From: Lithodes maja | Taxonomy: Eukaryota > Arthropoda > Malacostraca > Decapoda > Lithodidae | Assembly (NCBI GenBank): GCA_037953745.1 | Contig: JBAKBP010000686.1 | Location: 62,001-126,000, forward strand | Reading direction: 5' to 3' | DNA: 64,000 nucleotides | In this document: positions 43,301 through 47,045 of the stretch, one piece after another | Numbering within the stretch: position 1 is the stretch's first letter | Layout of the letters: each line of letters opens with the position of its first letter | Translations under genes and position numbers: made by a program | The notes under the pieces: generated by a model | Databases searched by the model: none | What the model saw: only the letters and a program-made list of their open reading frames with translations | What the model was told of the DNA's origin: nothing

Positions 43301-46283
43301 GGAAAAACTACCTCAAGCCCAGGCCTACCTTGCCACTGCTACCTCCACCACCCTCCTCACCCTGGCCCAGCACTCCCTCCTCACCCCCAAGCCTCTCGTG
43401 GCCACCCTGCGTAACGTACAGCTCCTAAATGAACTTGGAGACTTTCTAAAAACCATCAAGTTTGTGGACAGTGGCTTCTATGCTAACAAAGTAAAGCAGT
43501 GTGTGGGCAAGTGGACGGCTCAGGAGGCTAATGTTAATGACTCTCCCCTCCTCATTCAACTACTCTCATCTTACCGGGGTCTCTATCTACACTTCCTGAA
43601 GGAGAGACTTCCTTCTACACTGGATGATTCTGACAACATTCCTCAGCTTGTGAAGGAGGCTAAATCATCCATATACAAGTCAGTTACCAAAGCAGCTCTC
43701 CTACACAACAACTACCACCTTGCCATACAAAACTTGAAGAAACTAAAATCTCTCTGTGAAAATGACCATGAGGTGGCCCAATTTTACTTTTCCATGACCG
43801 AGGCCACCATACTGCGGGGTAAGCTAAAACCCAACCAGCGTCTACAGTATCTGGTGGAGGCATGGTCAAAGTTCTTGGGGAAGGTGAGTGACAGTGTGCT
43901 GGAACATGACACAAAGCTTGAAATCCAGTATTTGAAGCTAGAGAGTCGCCTATGTACGGACATCTGTGAGTGCATTAGAGGGATGGGTGCCGAATGGAGT
44001 CAGGAAGATACCTTTATGAATGTTCTGGCTAGAAAGTTTCCAAATGCCAGTGGAAGAAAGTCTTGGTATGAGGAACTGCTTGGATGTAGTTTCAGGTGTC
44101 TTCAACAAGCAGTAGAACATTCAGAGAAAGAGGATCCCATGCACAGCATTGGTGTAGAAGAATCACAGAACTCAACTCAAGACATACACATGACTCTGGC
44201 TAAGTATTCAGAAGACTGCCTGGAAAACTGGAGTGAACACATTGACACCACTGCATACTCCAAGATGATGATAACTAGTGTTCTGACAGCCATGGCCCTA
44301 GGTTCACGGGATGCCCACTACCACTTCCCGCGCCTGATTAACCTGATGGAGGAAGACACCAGTTTGATACCAACCTTTAAGGAGGACTGCGGTCGTGTGC
44401 CACCTTGGATGTTCCTCCTCTGGCTCAGTCACATCCTCATCTATGTTGACAAACCTTCTGGTCCAGCCCTTCAGCAGATTGTAGAGGATGTGACAGCTCA
44501 GTATCCCCAGGCCGTAGCCTACCCCTTCAGGATCAGTGCCCAGCAGTATGACTTTACTAGCAGTGTTGGGAAAGATGCTCAGGCCATGTGTGGGAGAGTG
44601 GAGGCAGAACTCGCCAAAAACCCACTCCTCTCACAGTTTGTGTCCGCTATTTCATTGTTGGTTGTATCGTACATTCCTTGTAAGGATGCCATCGCTGACC
44701 TTTCAACCAAGCAAGATAAGAAATCTATTGAAGATGGTCTGAGAAGAATAAAAGAAGAGTTTCTAATGGACAGAAAATCAGGAAGAAGTACCGGTACAGC
44801 AGATGAGAAAGGAGAAGCTCACTCTAATGTTTGCAGCATAAGAAAAGCAGCATTAGAGAATATCAATGAAACCTTTAGTGAAAATCTCTCTAAAGTCAAC
44901 AGTCTGTCACTTAAAAAAGTAATAGAAGGTTTAAATAACATAAAGAGAGAAATGACACATGATCAAGCATATTTTAAGAAAATTCCAAGAAAGGTGAAAA
45001 CTTATTCTCTTTGGATATCAAATTTCCAGGCATCTAAACACTGTGATGTACTGGAACTACCAGGACAGTACATAGGCCTGACTAATCCTTTGCCAGAGTA
45101 CCATGTTAAAATATGGAGCTTTGAGGAACAAGTGACAGTAATGGCATCCTTGCGATTGCCCATGAGGTTGGTGGTGCGTGGTGATGACAGCGGGGACCAC
45201 AAGTACCTGGTCAAGTGGGGGGAGGATCTACGTACAGACCAGAGGATCCAGCAAACCTTCACCCTTATGAATTCCATCTATGACAACTCCCCACTTTGTG
45301 CTCACACTACCCTCAAGCCTTCCCTGGACACTTATCAGGTTGTACCACTCTCACTGGAGGCTGGCATCTTGAAGTGGGTTGATTCAACTCAACCACTGAA
45401 AGACTTCATGATTGGTGAAAATGAACAAGCCAACTACAAGGAGGCACATGTTCTTTATAAGAAGGCAGAAAACTGGGTGATCGGTAAGAAACTTGACAGA
45501 GAAAGTGTGGTCAAGAAATATGAAACAGCAGTGAACAAGATTCCCTGGGATGTCTTGCGTAGAGGTCTGGTCAAACTATCAAGTAGCAAAGAGGGCTTCT
45601 TCTCTCTCCGTTGTGCATTCACCGTCAGCTATGCTACCATGTGTATCTCTCACTGGCTCCTAGGCATTGGTGACCGCCACTGTGGCAACTTTTTAGTCAG
45701 TCTGAAAACTGGACGCTTAATTGGCATTGATTTTGGACACCATTTTGAGACTAGCGCCCAGTTCCTCCCTGTTCCTGAACTGATGCCTTTTCGCTTAACC
45801 CCTCAAATTTCCAATGTGTTTGAACCTCTGGGTCCTGTGGGGATGCTGCGAGACATCATGGTGGCAATACTTGGTGCTCTCCAGGACTCCAAGTTAGTCC
45901 TTCTGGCTGTCCTGGAAGCATTCGTCAAGGAACCCACTGAGGACTTCATCAATTTTGTGAGGATGCAGGAGGGCAGTAGTGATGACCTCAAAGTTGAGAT
46001 GTTCTCCAAAGATCGTATTAAGTTACTGAAGGCCAAGCTAACTGGAATCAACCCCTCCCGTGTGACCCAGTGGGCAGTGTCACGCAACAAGCATGTCAAG
46101 CGAGACCCCAGTGTCCCTAAGTTCCTAGACAGCGTGATGTTAGGCACGGTGGGAAAGAACCCTAGGGCAGAGGCAGAGAAACACAGTTTGAGCACTCACC
46201 AACAGGTTGACATCTTACTGGAACAAGCTGCAGACCCAAATATTCTTGGTCGAACCTGGTTTGGTTGGGATCCATTCCTGTAG
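9643..46283 (+). CDS. PRKDC: DNA-dependent protein kinase catalytic subunit, C-terminal ~1,612 residues in 11 exons (5' part lies outside or is not found)
   Basis: DNA-PKcs is a nuclear PI3K-like kinase that binds Ku at DNA double-strand breaks and drives non-homologous end joining. The eleven exons join in phase from 9643 to the TAG at 46281-46283. The joined protein follows the family order: end of the HEAT-repeat scaffold (exons 1-2), TQ-rich phosphorylation segment (exons 3-4), basic linker (exons 5-6), the SLITPLQA-like segment (exon 7, ALIAPLQALAQ), FAT region (exons 8-11), PI3K-like kinase and FATC (exon 11). The kinase has GIGDRHCGNF and IDFGH, and the C-terminus is DPNILGRTWFGWDPFL. 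These fit DNA-PKcs rather than ATM, ATR, mTOR or SMG1. Length from the LNFW motif to the end matches the vertebrate protein closely. No upstream exon was recognised in 1-9642. Introns range from 285 bp to about 8.5 kb and are filled with transposons. Confidence 0.95.
9773..10325 (+). repeat. 22-bp G-rich minisatellite in PRKDC intron 1
   Basis: About 20-25 copies of a unit like AGGGTGGTAGGGATAGGAAGGA, regular from about 9911 and more variable at both ends. It begins roughly 10 bp past the donor of exon 1. Long open frames across it are products of the repeat. Confidence 0.95.
10570..11210 (+). repeat. dispersed repeat A, split by a MITE
   Basis: The halves 10570-10609 and 11095-11210 match the contiguous copy at 1341-1530 (minus strand). 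The break is at a TTAA that is duplicated on both sides of the MITE. Confidence 0.88.
10606..11098 (+). mobile_element. ~490-bp TTAA MITE, family 1, copy 1
   Basis: It is bounded by TTAA at 10606-10609 and 11095-11098. The ends are TTAACCC.TGGTTCCCGG and CCGGGGCTGGAGGGTTAA (inverted, imperfect). The internal sequence (GACGTCACAGCCTGTGAGC, GTAAACAACAGCCGGCTGG) is shared with the copies at 38166 and 56614. TTAA targets and GGTT/CCGGG ends point to the piggyBac superfamily. Confidence 0.92.
11414..11815 (-). repeat. dispersed repeat B with internal inverted duplication
   Basis: TTAGTTTGCTTGGGAAAC at about 11434-11451 recurs inverted at about 11663-11680. The segment 11500-11815 is the reverse complement of 37225-37548. 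Partial copies lie at 12100-12330, 16797-16968 and 47180-47640. No coding capacity. Confidence 0.8.
11840..12074. mobile_element. 235-bp TTAA MITE, family 3
   Basis: It is bounded by TTAA at 11840-11843 and 12071-12074. The terminal inverted repeats pair TTAACCCCTTCAGACTCAT with its near-complement ending in GTCGGAGAGGGTTAA; both ends carry CATATGACGCA. It has no open frame. Confidence 0.88.
12100..12330. repeat. dispersed repeat B, rearranged partial copy
   Basis: Strings such as CAAGACAATATAAAGTCAAA and TTTCCACATAGCGATTTTGA match parts of 11500-11610 in both orientations. It ends about 85 bp before PRKDC exon 2. Confidence 0.65.
12414..12592 (+). CDS. PRKDC: PRKDC exon 2 of window
   Basis: The acceptor is CTATTGATTAG|GG and the donor is TTTAGG|GTATAT. 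The start was chosen by phase: the exon needs two leading bases, and AG at 12412-12413 provides them, whereas AG at 12420-12421 does not. The peptide contains SLPERLLHILEKVYSP and SYLLLEATTTSADY, which align with the vertebrate segment following LNFW. It ends on a codon boundary. Confidence 0.88.
12593..13195. other. intron sequence, no feature except tRNA-like motifs
   Basis: A B-box-like GGTTCGAGTCC occurs on the minus strand near 12695-12705 within an unclear SINE-like context. No exon phase or family match supports coding. Confidence 0.35.
13200..13345 (-). pseudogene. LINE RT C-terminal fragment (RTE/CR1-like)
   Basis: The minus strand reads through GTAGACCTAGAAAGA.GTGGGAT and on to a degenerate tail that matches 58730-58870. 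The family peptide RPRKTWD... is typical of the C-terminal end of such RTs. Confidence 0.7.
13350..13384. repeat. poly-C tract (~33 bp)
   Basis: A homopolymer of C immediately beside the LINE fragment. It is a likely source of length error. Confidence 0.95.
13823..14250 (+). repeat. TTAA-ended MITE, family 2, copy nested in the pogo-like element
   Basis: It starts TTAACCCGGGAGCTGCGGGA and shares AAGACTC, GGCCCCTGGGCCATGC and the TTATCACCTATTTTCCCTAT stretch with 9160-9473 (opposite strand). The right end is not clear. Confidence 0.55.
14394..15062. mobile_element. foldback element with ~140-bp terminal inverted repeats
   Basis: Left arm ~14396-14530 (ATATCATATGTTCATGAA..., TTCAGATTAATGGTCAAAGG) is repeated inverted in the right arm ~14925-15055 at roughly 90% identity by eye. 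The spacer of ~390 bp has no transposase. It resembles a Mutator-like or foldback MITE; the superfamily is not determined. Confidence 0.75.
15393..15600 (+). CDS. PRKDC: PRKDC exon 3 of window (TQ-rich phosphorylation segment)
   Basis: The acceptor is GACATTTGCAG|GAG and the donor is CAACAAG|GTCAGC, starting in phase 0 and ending with one extra base. The peptide has MIPLFAETQAS, matching the vertebrate segment that leads into the autophosphorylation (ABCDE) cluster. TQ pairs have their Thr codons at 15456, 15513, 15567 and 15591. The rest is Ser/Gly/Ala-rich and acidic, as expected for a disordered loop. Confidence 0.92.
15886..16011 (+). CDS. PRKDC: PRKDC exon 4 of window
   Basis: The acceptor is GTGTGTTTAAG|GT and the donor is AAGTCTG|GTAAGT. 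It starts with two bases that complete a Gly codon and ends with one base. The peptide has ASNWVTDSTFDLTLAD, a further TQ pair (Thr codon 15966) and SSGLLFTSSKSG, which parallels the vertebrate SLLFAHKRS region. The preceding intron is only 285 bp. Confidence 0.9.
16797..16968 (+). repeat. dispersed repeat B fragment inside the dead LINE
   Basis: It matches 37375-37545 (CTTGCTCATGTAGTAATGTA..., TTTGCAAGTTTTACATTTTAA) and interrupts the RT just before the catalytic block. Confidence 0.85.
17259..17828. mobile_element. 570-bp TTAA MITE, family 4, copy 1
   Basis: It is bounded by TTAA at 17259-17262 and 17825-17828, with ends TTAACCCGGGAACGGC and GCCGTTTACGGGTTAA. The interior (GTCATTTTA.GATAAATATCG, CTATGAAGATAGTAACCTG) recurs at 59358-59885. 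Confidence 0.85.
18020..18980 (-). pseudogene. internally deleted CR1-like LINE: ORF1 N-terminus joined to RT C-terminus
   Basis: On the minus strand 18976-18640 encodes an acidic start (MGKMVNEGDEG...) and a coiled coil (ILNKIKNLEDRVTGLE-like). It runs straight into an RT tail at 18651-18262 (LGIEFKDNMSPESHVNKIV, RPRMEYASVVWSPH, RVQRAATRMIPGL). After a frameshift the usual terminal block (WNKLPAEVVSAPSVHSFK) lies near 18175-18100. The endonuclease and RT core are missing. Confidence 0.8.
19330..19545 (+). repeat. dispersed repeat, copy 1
   Basis: It shares GGTGGCTGA, AGACTCAGAGACCCAGG-like and GGCATTTGGGGTCTCC-like strings with the reverse complement of 24345-24540. A weaker copy follows at about 19650-19780. 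An (ATCT)n run at 19551-19577 separates them. Both ends lie near TATATACTCAGGCAC-type sequence. Confidence 0.6.
19853..19930 (+). CDS. PRKDC: PRKDC exon 5 of window (78 bp)
   Basis: The acceptor is CATGTCGGTAG|GTAAGC and the donor is ACAACAG|GTATGG. The 26-codon exon (KLDMRRYKQASLGNSRMQPT) is basic and polar and fits between the flanking exons in both phase and family order. It is the least conserved piece and is identified mainly by phase, splice sites and position. Confidence 0.75.
20121..20477. repeat. 42-bp perfect direct repeats enclosing a tRNA-like sequence
   Basis: 20121-20162 and 20436-20477 are identical. Between them, 20345-20420 has an A-box-like TGGTGTAATGG and the B box GGTTCGAATCCC, but no good acceptor stem, so it looks like a tRNA-derived SINE or tRNA pseudogene. 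Confidence 0.75.
20899..23064 (+). CDS. LINE family C reverse transcriptase, 5'-truncated ORF2 (~720 aa, uninterrupted)
   Basis: This is the replication enzyme of a non-LTR retrotransposon. The open frame has the RT blocks: GLDNISNIHLRHL, FPKPNKAP...SSHRPITLL, QHGFRPLHST, LDISKAFDAIP, GVPQGSVLSPALFNLYM and SYADDITL, with both catalytic Asp in YADD. The thumb follows (KILGVTYDTHMTFKQH, YIRSVMEYASPAW). A C-terminal zinc-binding motif CPGCNTAPHTIKHIIEDC comes near the end, and the last residues are GLFGQAA. The endonuclease domain is absent, so the copy is 5'-truncated and the first Met is not a real start. Codon use is rich in ACA/CAC. It lies in PRKDC intron 5, same orientation. I place it near the Jockey/CR1 group; the clade is not certain. 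Confidence 0.93.
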   Translation: MRTEENKLLPLETLCMNNKIQEQQKLNWNNFLQTLDHKTNPKKLYKTLNSITLSNSNTTQSHAAITTTDSTPSCKQQANTLINHFSHVSHLKPHKDDRRVIRRKRQFPTDPDYTPFTNHQTKHIINNLKHSPACGLDNISNIHLRHLGPQGIQTLTNISNYSYSHNTIPDIWKHGIIITFPKPNKAPTLPSSHRPITLLCSPSKVMEHLVLQLITPDLPLAPTQHGFRPLHSTNTLLTDLTQRAFDGINSARPPHRSLLATLDISKAFDAIPRHNLTNKIYNTNRHNNTKRWLANFLAGRCAHVSIAGQSSKIRNFPNGVPQGSVLSPALFNLYMHDITTPNTPQINLASYADDITLTCTHHDPRRATDLLQPYLNTLHGWCTTNRLNLAPAKSTATLLTSWTGEHEYIPQLTINNTPLTHTHTPKILGVTYDTHMTFKQHTTNIKKKLTPRLNALRSLSHTKFGHNKETTTTVYKQYIRSVMEYASPAWASNLAETHHKTLQTIQNKALKIITGCTATAPTDHLHQETKILKVKDHLDMRGTQFLAAASTNQDHPLNYMATHPQTPRNIKTTPSTRYHTQLLSSLPPCPPRTNFQKHIHTHISRQSIHSLTDNTQLHARPPEIHPSESSLPREDRVHLARLRCGHHPALLSYQKRLDDSVVDACPGCNTAPHTIKHIIEDCISHNHLRQQHNLHSMRALWESPIVAVAFLRDSGLFGQAA
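23065..23094 (+). repeat. (ACA)n tail of LINE family C
   Basis: It follows the stop codon by only a few bases. The same stop-plus-(ACA)n ending is seen at 42570-42608 and, inverted, at 34485-34500. Confidence 0.85.
23629..23783 (+). CDS. PRKDC: PRKDC exon 6 of window (basic linker)
   Basis: The acceptor is TTTGTGTTTAG|AT and the donor is GCTCAG|GTCAGA. The peptide includes LMRRRFVRNQDREKQSV and ends KARREAQ, a charged helical segment that matches the RRRFMRDQEK-like stretch of vertebrate DNA-PKcs. It ends on a codon boundary. Confidence 0.93.
23966..24180 (+). pseudogene. LINE RT C-terminal fragment
   Basis: GCYGHVERMGDEIFSKRIYE and RGRPRRWRDSMKKALEAREM are typical of the last residues of RTE/CR1-type RTs. 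It is a short fragment in PRKDC intron 6. Confidence 0.75.
24345..24540 (-). repeat. dispersed repeat, copy 2
   Basis: The reverse complement of 19330-19545; shared strings include GGATTATCC..., CAGCCATCCCCAGCTAT-like and GTACCTGAGTATATAC. Confidence 0.6.
24592..24986. mobile_element. 395-bp TA-flanked pogo/Tigger-like MITE
   Basis: Flanked by TA at 24590-24591 and 24987-24988. The ends CAGTCGACCCTCGATTTAAC and GTTAAATCAAGGGTCGACTG are near-perfect inverted repeats. No transposase. Confidence 0.92.
25225..25317 (+). CDS. PRKDC: PRKDC exon 7 of window
   Basis: The acceptor is GTGTGTGTGCAG|GTG and the donor is GCTCAG|GTTGG. The exact 31-codon exon is in phase 0 at both ends. YRQYRVGELPDVQIPH and ALIAPLQALAQ match one of the best conserved strings of the DNA-PKcs family. 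Confidence 0.95.
25390..25879. mobile_element. TTAA MITE, family 5, copy 1
   Basis: It starts TTAACTCCCTAAAAGCGGGC at 25390 and ends GTTAAGGGTTAA at 25879. An inner stretch (AGAGCTTTCCAATGACACCT) matches the inverse of 33534-33560 in the copy at 33278-33674. A poly-G run lies near 25823. Confidence 0.6.
26969..27880 (+). pseudogene. LINE family A RT, 5' part (interrupted)
   Basis: ELFFNSLNSFKSNFTTAS, VDKAPGPDEIPPIVLKN, PVPKKGASSDPSNYRPIAI, YGFRRCRSTADML, ALDISKAFDRVWH and NAGVPQGSVLAPILFLIHIN are RT blocks of a Jockey-like element. The frame is open until a second LINE enters just before the catalytic YADD block. The copy is 5'-truncated (no endonuclease). It lies in PRKDC intron 7, same strand. 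Confidence 0.92.
27881..29581 (+). mobile_element. LINE family B inserted in family A (5'-truncated, RT intact downstream)
   Basis: The open frame 27881-29362 starts in KTPGPDTISPRVLKEA and has KLANVTPILKKGSK...SNYRPISL, HGFRKKRSCLTNLLD, LDFQKAFDKVPH, SGLPQGSVLGPILFLIYIND and KFADDTKIAN (FADD catalytic box). The thumb and C-terminal PRLTAFVNE follow. The 3' UTR runs to about 29581, ending CTCCTTTGTAC. No stop interrupts the RT. It differs by only a few bases from 7313-7793 plus 8951-9147, so the family is young. Confidence 0.92.
29582..30440 (+). pseudogene. LINE family A RT, 3' part
   Basis: It resumes at HSYADDSTLHSSFTF, the catalytic block missing from the 5' part, in the same frame. IDILGVTLTTNLSWTHYV, YKSHVRSQMDYCSPLWGG and the terminal LWNSLPSNCFP follow. 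An in-frame TAA at 30315-30317 truncates the frame about 40 codons before the natural stop at 30438-30440. Confidence 0.9.
30495..32504 (+). mobile_element. internally deleted piggyBac element (2,010 bp) with TTAA target duplication
   Basis: It is bounded by TTAA at 30495-30498 and 32501-32504. The terminal inverted repeats TTAACCCTTCGACCCCGG and CCGGGGTCGGAGGGTTAA are exact except one base. A poly-A run (from 32503) follows directly and is probably the 3' tail of LINE A, so the element sits at the junction of that LINE and its tail. An AATAAA lies at 31898-31903. Confidence 0.93.
30701..31756 (+). CDS. piggyBac-derived protein lacking the DDE domain (351 aa)
   Basis: This open frame has an acidic, Ser-rich N-terminus (DELGSDSSESYQSHYSED, then long D/E runs), a Pro-rich middle, an Arg/Gly/Ala-rich stretch (~residues 220-260) and a C-terminal cysteine-rich domain (RRRCHVCW...CVECQVSLCTIPCFAEYH). 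In piggyBac transposases that zinc-binding domain contacts the terminal repeats. The whole catalytic DDD core between the acidic N-terminus and the Cys-rich domain is gone, yet the frame is kept. I chose the ATG at 30701 because its context (CCAACATGG) is good. An upstream in-frame ATG at 30599 also lies inside the element, so the protein may be 34 residues longer. Confidence 0.8.
   Translation: MDTSPKSYSLVSDSTLPSTPAHVRRALTQRHVQDALTPGGIEIALRSYERGEGQNSVDELGSDSSESYQSHYSEDFDDLDEIHERYAFFSGFDHDDESDDSEAEREAEVDPPLSSLSTHATQVAPGSRHSSPPPPALPRVEDPPLSAYLPTPSPPRRPTRRPRIIRSPRDYEGGSEEEGHLTDDSGHDYLGPPSGQDDGSDDNDDDDDFMDIDDPQPRRFAQGRRAPGRPGRRAGRRAGPGRRRAPGRPRVRAAKVRGRAAPALAPQRAVAQPGRPVQDRLQCAQYLNVHKLCYLPLERDGVTISRRRCHVCWNSQVRPRKHKKTTMQCVECQVSLCTIPCFAEYHSKQEY
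32598..33256 (+). repeat. dispersed repeat C (~650 bp), copy 1
   Basis: It matches 57498-58160 along its length (CTCCTTGTCGCGGTTGG, CTTCGACCT.ATCT, GGTGTTGCGGTGTA.CAG, GGTTAAACTA.TATTTAAAAA). It ends in an A-rich tail, so it is probably the 3' end of a retroelement. Fragments are at 15696-15770 and 47350-47460. Confidence 0.8.
33278..33674. mobile_element. 397-bp TTAA MITE, family 5, copy 2
   Basis: Bounded by TTAA at 33278-33281 and 33671-33674, ends TTAACGCATAAATTGCGG and CCCGCACTGAAAGAGTTAA. It shares an inner stretch with 25390-25879. It ends ~160 bp before PRKDC exon 8. Confidence 0.75.
33833..34058 (+). CDS. PRKDC: PRKDC exon 8 of window
   Basis: The acceptor is GTGTGGTGCAG|AGA and the donor is ACGGCAG|GTATGT. 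It starts in phase 0, directly continuing exon 7, and ends with one base. The peptide runs RESSVARVVVSGLVSGVV... to ITLNPEDVTA, matching the vertebrate stretch after PLQAVAQ. Its 3' half has two decayed tandem copies immediately downstream. Confidence 0.92.
34126..34447 (+). pseudogene. two decayed tandem copies of the 3' half of PRKDC exon 8
   Basis: 34135-34253 and 34323-34445 repeat the exon's last ~110 bp (GTCTCAAAGT, AGAAGTACTC, ATTACACTCAA, GTCACTGCAG) with the donor GTATGT or GTAAGT still attached. The spacing is ~187-190 bp from the true exon and from each other. Small indels and stops break the frame, and neither copy has the exon's acceptor. Confidence 0.88.
34485..34990 (-). mobile_element. 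3' end of a LINE related to family C
   Basis: On the minus strand it ends GGGGCTGTTCGGCCAGGCAG... then (ACA)n, the same ending as 23040-23094. It is an inverted near-copy of 42110-42608 (e.g. CTCAGCATCAGCTAGGAAAG). Confidence 0.8.
35172..35340 (+). CDS. PRKDC: PRKDC exon 9 of window
   Basis: The acceptor is TTATGTATAG|CC and the donor is TTGCAGA|GTGAGT. It begins with two bases that complete Ala and ends with two bases (ga). The peptide has SSRLESLGILALERQVV, a proline/lysine-rich linker (PPPRKKRKP, which could act as a nuclear localisation signal) and SIWINIAE. Confidence 0.9.
35341..35804 (+). repeat. minisatellite built from the acceptor and 5' end of PRKDC exon 10
   Basis: At least four upstream units resemble the exon start: clear ones at 35634 and 35720 (each after a CAG, with CTATAAGAGTGTGGGTATGT), a coding-like one at 35393-35460 (FKSVSMWDKVRGVVYGELGD) and a weaker one near 35486. 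The clear unit spacing is 85-86 bp. The array fills almost all of the 464-bp intron 9. Confidence 0.9.
35805..35991 (+). CDS. PRKDC: PRKDC exon 10 of window (start of FAT region)
   Basis: The acceptor is CTTCCTCCACAG|A and the donor is GGCAGAG|GTACAG. The first base completes Glu, then LYKSVGMWDVVRGVVRGELGD and FIYYQQALNNTDYD follow, which match the vertebrate FAT N-terminus. It ends in phase 0. The acceptor plus the first ~60 bp of this exon are tandemly repeated upstream. Confidence 0.95.
36586..36918 (+). repeat. 24-bp pyrimidine minisatellite in PRKDC intron 10
   Basis: About 13-14 units of CTTTCTCTCCCCCTCCCTCC plus four bases. The strand is almost pure C/T. Open frames across it (LLPFLSPS repeats) are artefacts. 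Confidence 0.95.
37225..37548 (+). repeat. dispersed repeat B, long copy
   Basis: The reverse complement of 11500-11815, including AACATGTAGTTTCTTTATTC and GTGCGATTAGTTTGCTTGGG. No coding capacity. Confidence 0.88.
37549..38165. other. intron sequence, no feature seen
   Basis: AT-rich with no repeat end or coding frame that I can support. Confidence 0.4.
38166..38653 (+). mobile_element. ~490-bp TTAA MITE, family 1, copy 2
   Basis: Bounded by TTAA at 38166-38169 and 38650-38653. It is nearly identical inside to the copy at 10606-11098. Confidence 0.93.
38856..39979 (-). pseudogene. LINE family D ORF2: endonuclease N-terminus fused to RT C-terminus
   Basis: 39979-39545 encodes the start of an exonuclease/endonuclease/phosphatase domain (LGLLNVRSLRNKMDHI, DVLCLTETWL with the catalytic Glu, GGGVAVVY). 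At about 39540 it jumps to NLGVYVNSRLDFKEHV, deep in the RT thumb, with a frame change. The rest of the endonuclease and the RT fingers and palm are deleted. Confidence 0.88.
40204..41371 (-). pseudogene. LINE family D ORF1 (coiled coil, RRM-like part, CCHC knuckle), one frameshift
   Basis: The ORF1 protein coats the LINE RNA. Minus-strand 41371-40790 encodes a long coiled coil (VDELEAENMALKEQLKEYEG). After a one-base slip near the T8 run at 40783-40790 the frame continues to 40204 with LPSKKAKEDAERAINQCLG (RRM-like) and a CCHC zinc knuckle CYHCQGFGHTSDRC. The homopolymer makes a sequencing error as likely as a real mutation. Confidence 0.8.
42110..42608 (+). mobile_element. 3' end of a LINE related to family C
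   Basis: It ends GGGGCTGTTCGGCCAGGCAG, then GGGAACAACAACAACAACA. It is an inverted near-copy of 34485-34990. The terminal peptide GLFGQAA equals that of the element at 20899-23064. Confidence 0.82.
42984..46283 (+). CDS. PRKDC: PRKDC terminal exon: FAT, PI3K-like kinase and FATC in one 3.3-kb exon
   Basis: The acceptor is TTTGTGTTTCTCAG|GTG in phase 0, and the reading frame is open for 1,099 codons to TAG. VRVWEDWYGVCAGLLGQWSE opens the TPR-like FAT solenoid (exon residues ~1-640). The kinase domain begins near residue 705 (LPEYHVKI). VMASLRLP follows, and the ATP-site lysine in YLVKWGEDLR is about residue 744. In the catalytic loop GIGDRHCGNF, Asp is residue 897 and Asn 902. In the IDFGHHF metal-binding motif Asp is residue 916. 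FATC occupies the last ~33 residues and ends WFGWDPFL. All catalytic residues are present, so an active kinase is expected. The lack of any intron contrasts sharply with the short upstream exons. Confidence 0.96.
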   Translation: MRVWEDWYGVCAGLLGQWSELENFVESRFLSDDSGQVDLNRVWTLPRPAASVLPAVVNSKLMIILDGADTDRDLCGFVDTTLSNPERRAFLESELSLQLGVLSVHQEKLPQAQAYLATATSTTLLTLAQHSLLTPKPLVATLRNVQLLNELGDFLKTIKFVDSGFYANKVKQCVGKWTAQEANVNDSPLLIQLLSSYRGLYLHFLKERLPSTLDDSDNIPQLVKEAKSSIYKSVTKAALLHNNYHLAIQNLKKLKSLCENDHEVAQFYFSMTEATILRGKLKPNQRLQYLVEAWSKFLGKVSDSVLEHDTKLEIQYLKLESRLCTDICECIRGMGAEWSQEDTFMNVLARKFPNASGRKSWYEELLGCSFRCLQQAVEHSEKEDPMHSIGVEESQNSTQDIHMTLAKYSEDCLENWSEHIDTTAYSKMMITSVLTAMALGSRDAHYHFPRLINLMEEDTSLIPTFKEDCGRVPPWMFLLWLSHILIYVDKPSGPALQQIVEDVTAQYPQAVAYPFRISAQQYDFTSSVGKDAQAMCGRVEAELAKNPLLSQFVSAISLLVVSYIPCKDAIADLSTKQDKKSIEDGLRRIKEEFLMDRKSGRSTGTADEKGEAHSNVCSIRKAALENINETFSENLSKVNSLSLKKVIEGLNNIKREMTHDQAYFKKIPRKVKTYSLWISNFQASKHCDVLELPGQYIGLTNPLPEYHVKIWSFEEQVTVMASLRLPMRLVVRGDDSGDHKYLVKWGEDLRTDQRIQQTFTLMNSIYDNSPLCAHTTLKPSLDTYQVVPLSLEAGILKWVDSTQPLKDFMIGENEQANYKEAHVLYKKAENWVIGKKLDRESVVKKYETAVNKIPWDVLRRGLVKLSSSKEGFFSLRCAFTVSYATMCISHWLLGIGDRHCGNFLVSLKTGRLIGIDFGHHFETSAQFLPVPELMPFRLTPQISNVFEPLGPVGMLRDIMVAILGALQDSKLVLLAVLEAFVKEPTEDFINFVRMQEGSSDDLKVEMFSKDRIKLLKAKLTGINPSRVTQWAVSRNKHVKRDPSVPKFLDSVMLGTVGKNPRAEAEKHSLSTHQQVDILLEQAADPNILGRTWFGWDPFL

Positions 46284-47043
46284 AGTGTTTAGAGTTTAAG
46301 AAACTAAGACCAAATCTAAGGCAGTTCTACTTATATACTTTCCCTATTTTTGTTGGTCAACTTAGTTTACTATTAATAATGTATACATTAGAAAACTTAG
46401 TTACCGGTAACTAATTATGCACACCTTTTCAGATAAAAGAGTTTTAAAAATGCTTTCAAGAATAGAAACTGTCAATGGAGATTAGTGGTACGGTACCTAA
46501 TTACTCATTTAATATTTAGTAGTAGAAAATGCTAAAGGTTTTGCATTTATAAATTATTTTTAGCATAATTATTTAAATTAATTTGTAATTATTGATGTAC
46601 TGTGATCCTACAGCTTATTTTGGAATTTTACTGGGTAATTGATGGGTTCAGTTTATTGGAGAACCTGCATAAGGCCACTTTTGGGCAGCATGATGTGTGG
46701 TGATTGTGGGAGAAACATACTAGCGAATTTCTGACTATGAAGTTTGAGCCGTAGACATCAATATTTATCTTTTTTTTTTTTCTTTTTTTTTTGCTTTCCC
46801 CACCTTATAGAGGAGCCATAACCCACCAAGGCACAGTGGCTATTATAGTTGGAGTGCTGGATTTGGTGGTTGACTGTGCTACCATCTGGCTATTTTGGAA
46901 CGTTTACTCTGAGGGAGGATCAAAACCAAACACTACTTTGGAGTTGGTCCCACCAGCCAGGTTTTAGCTGATTTACTAGCTAAATTATGGTAGTACAGTA
47001 GTTCATATATGAATACATAAAATCTAATTACATCAAATTTCTA
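46284..47043 (+). other. PRKDC 3' UTR and flank; no other gene seen
   Basis: This is AT-rich sequence after the stop codon. I see no clear AATAAA in the first several hundred bases, so the cleavage site is not resolved. A tract of T occurs near 46770-46790. No coding region is evident before the TA-flanked element that begins at 47046. Confidence 0.4.
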
Positions 47044-47045
47044 TA

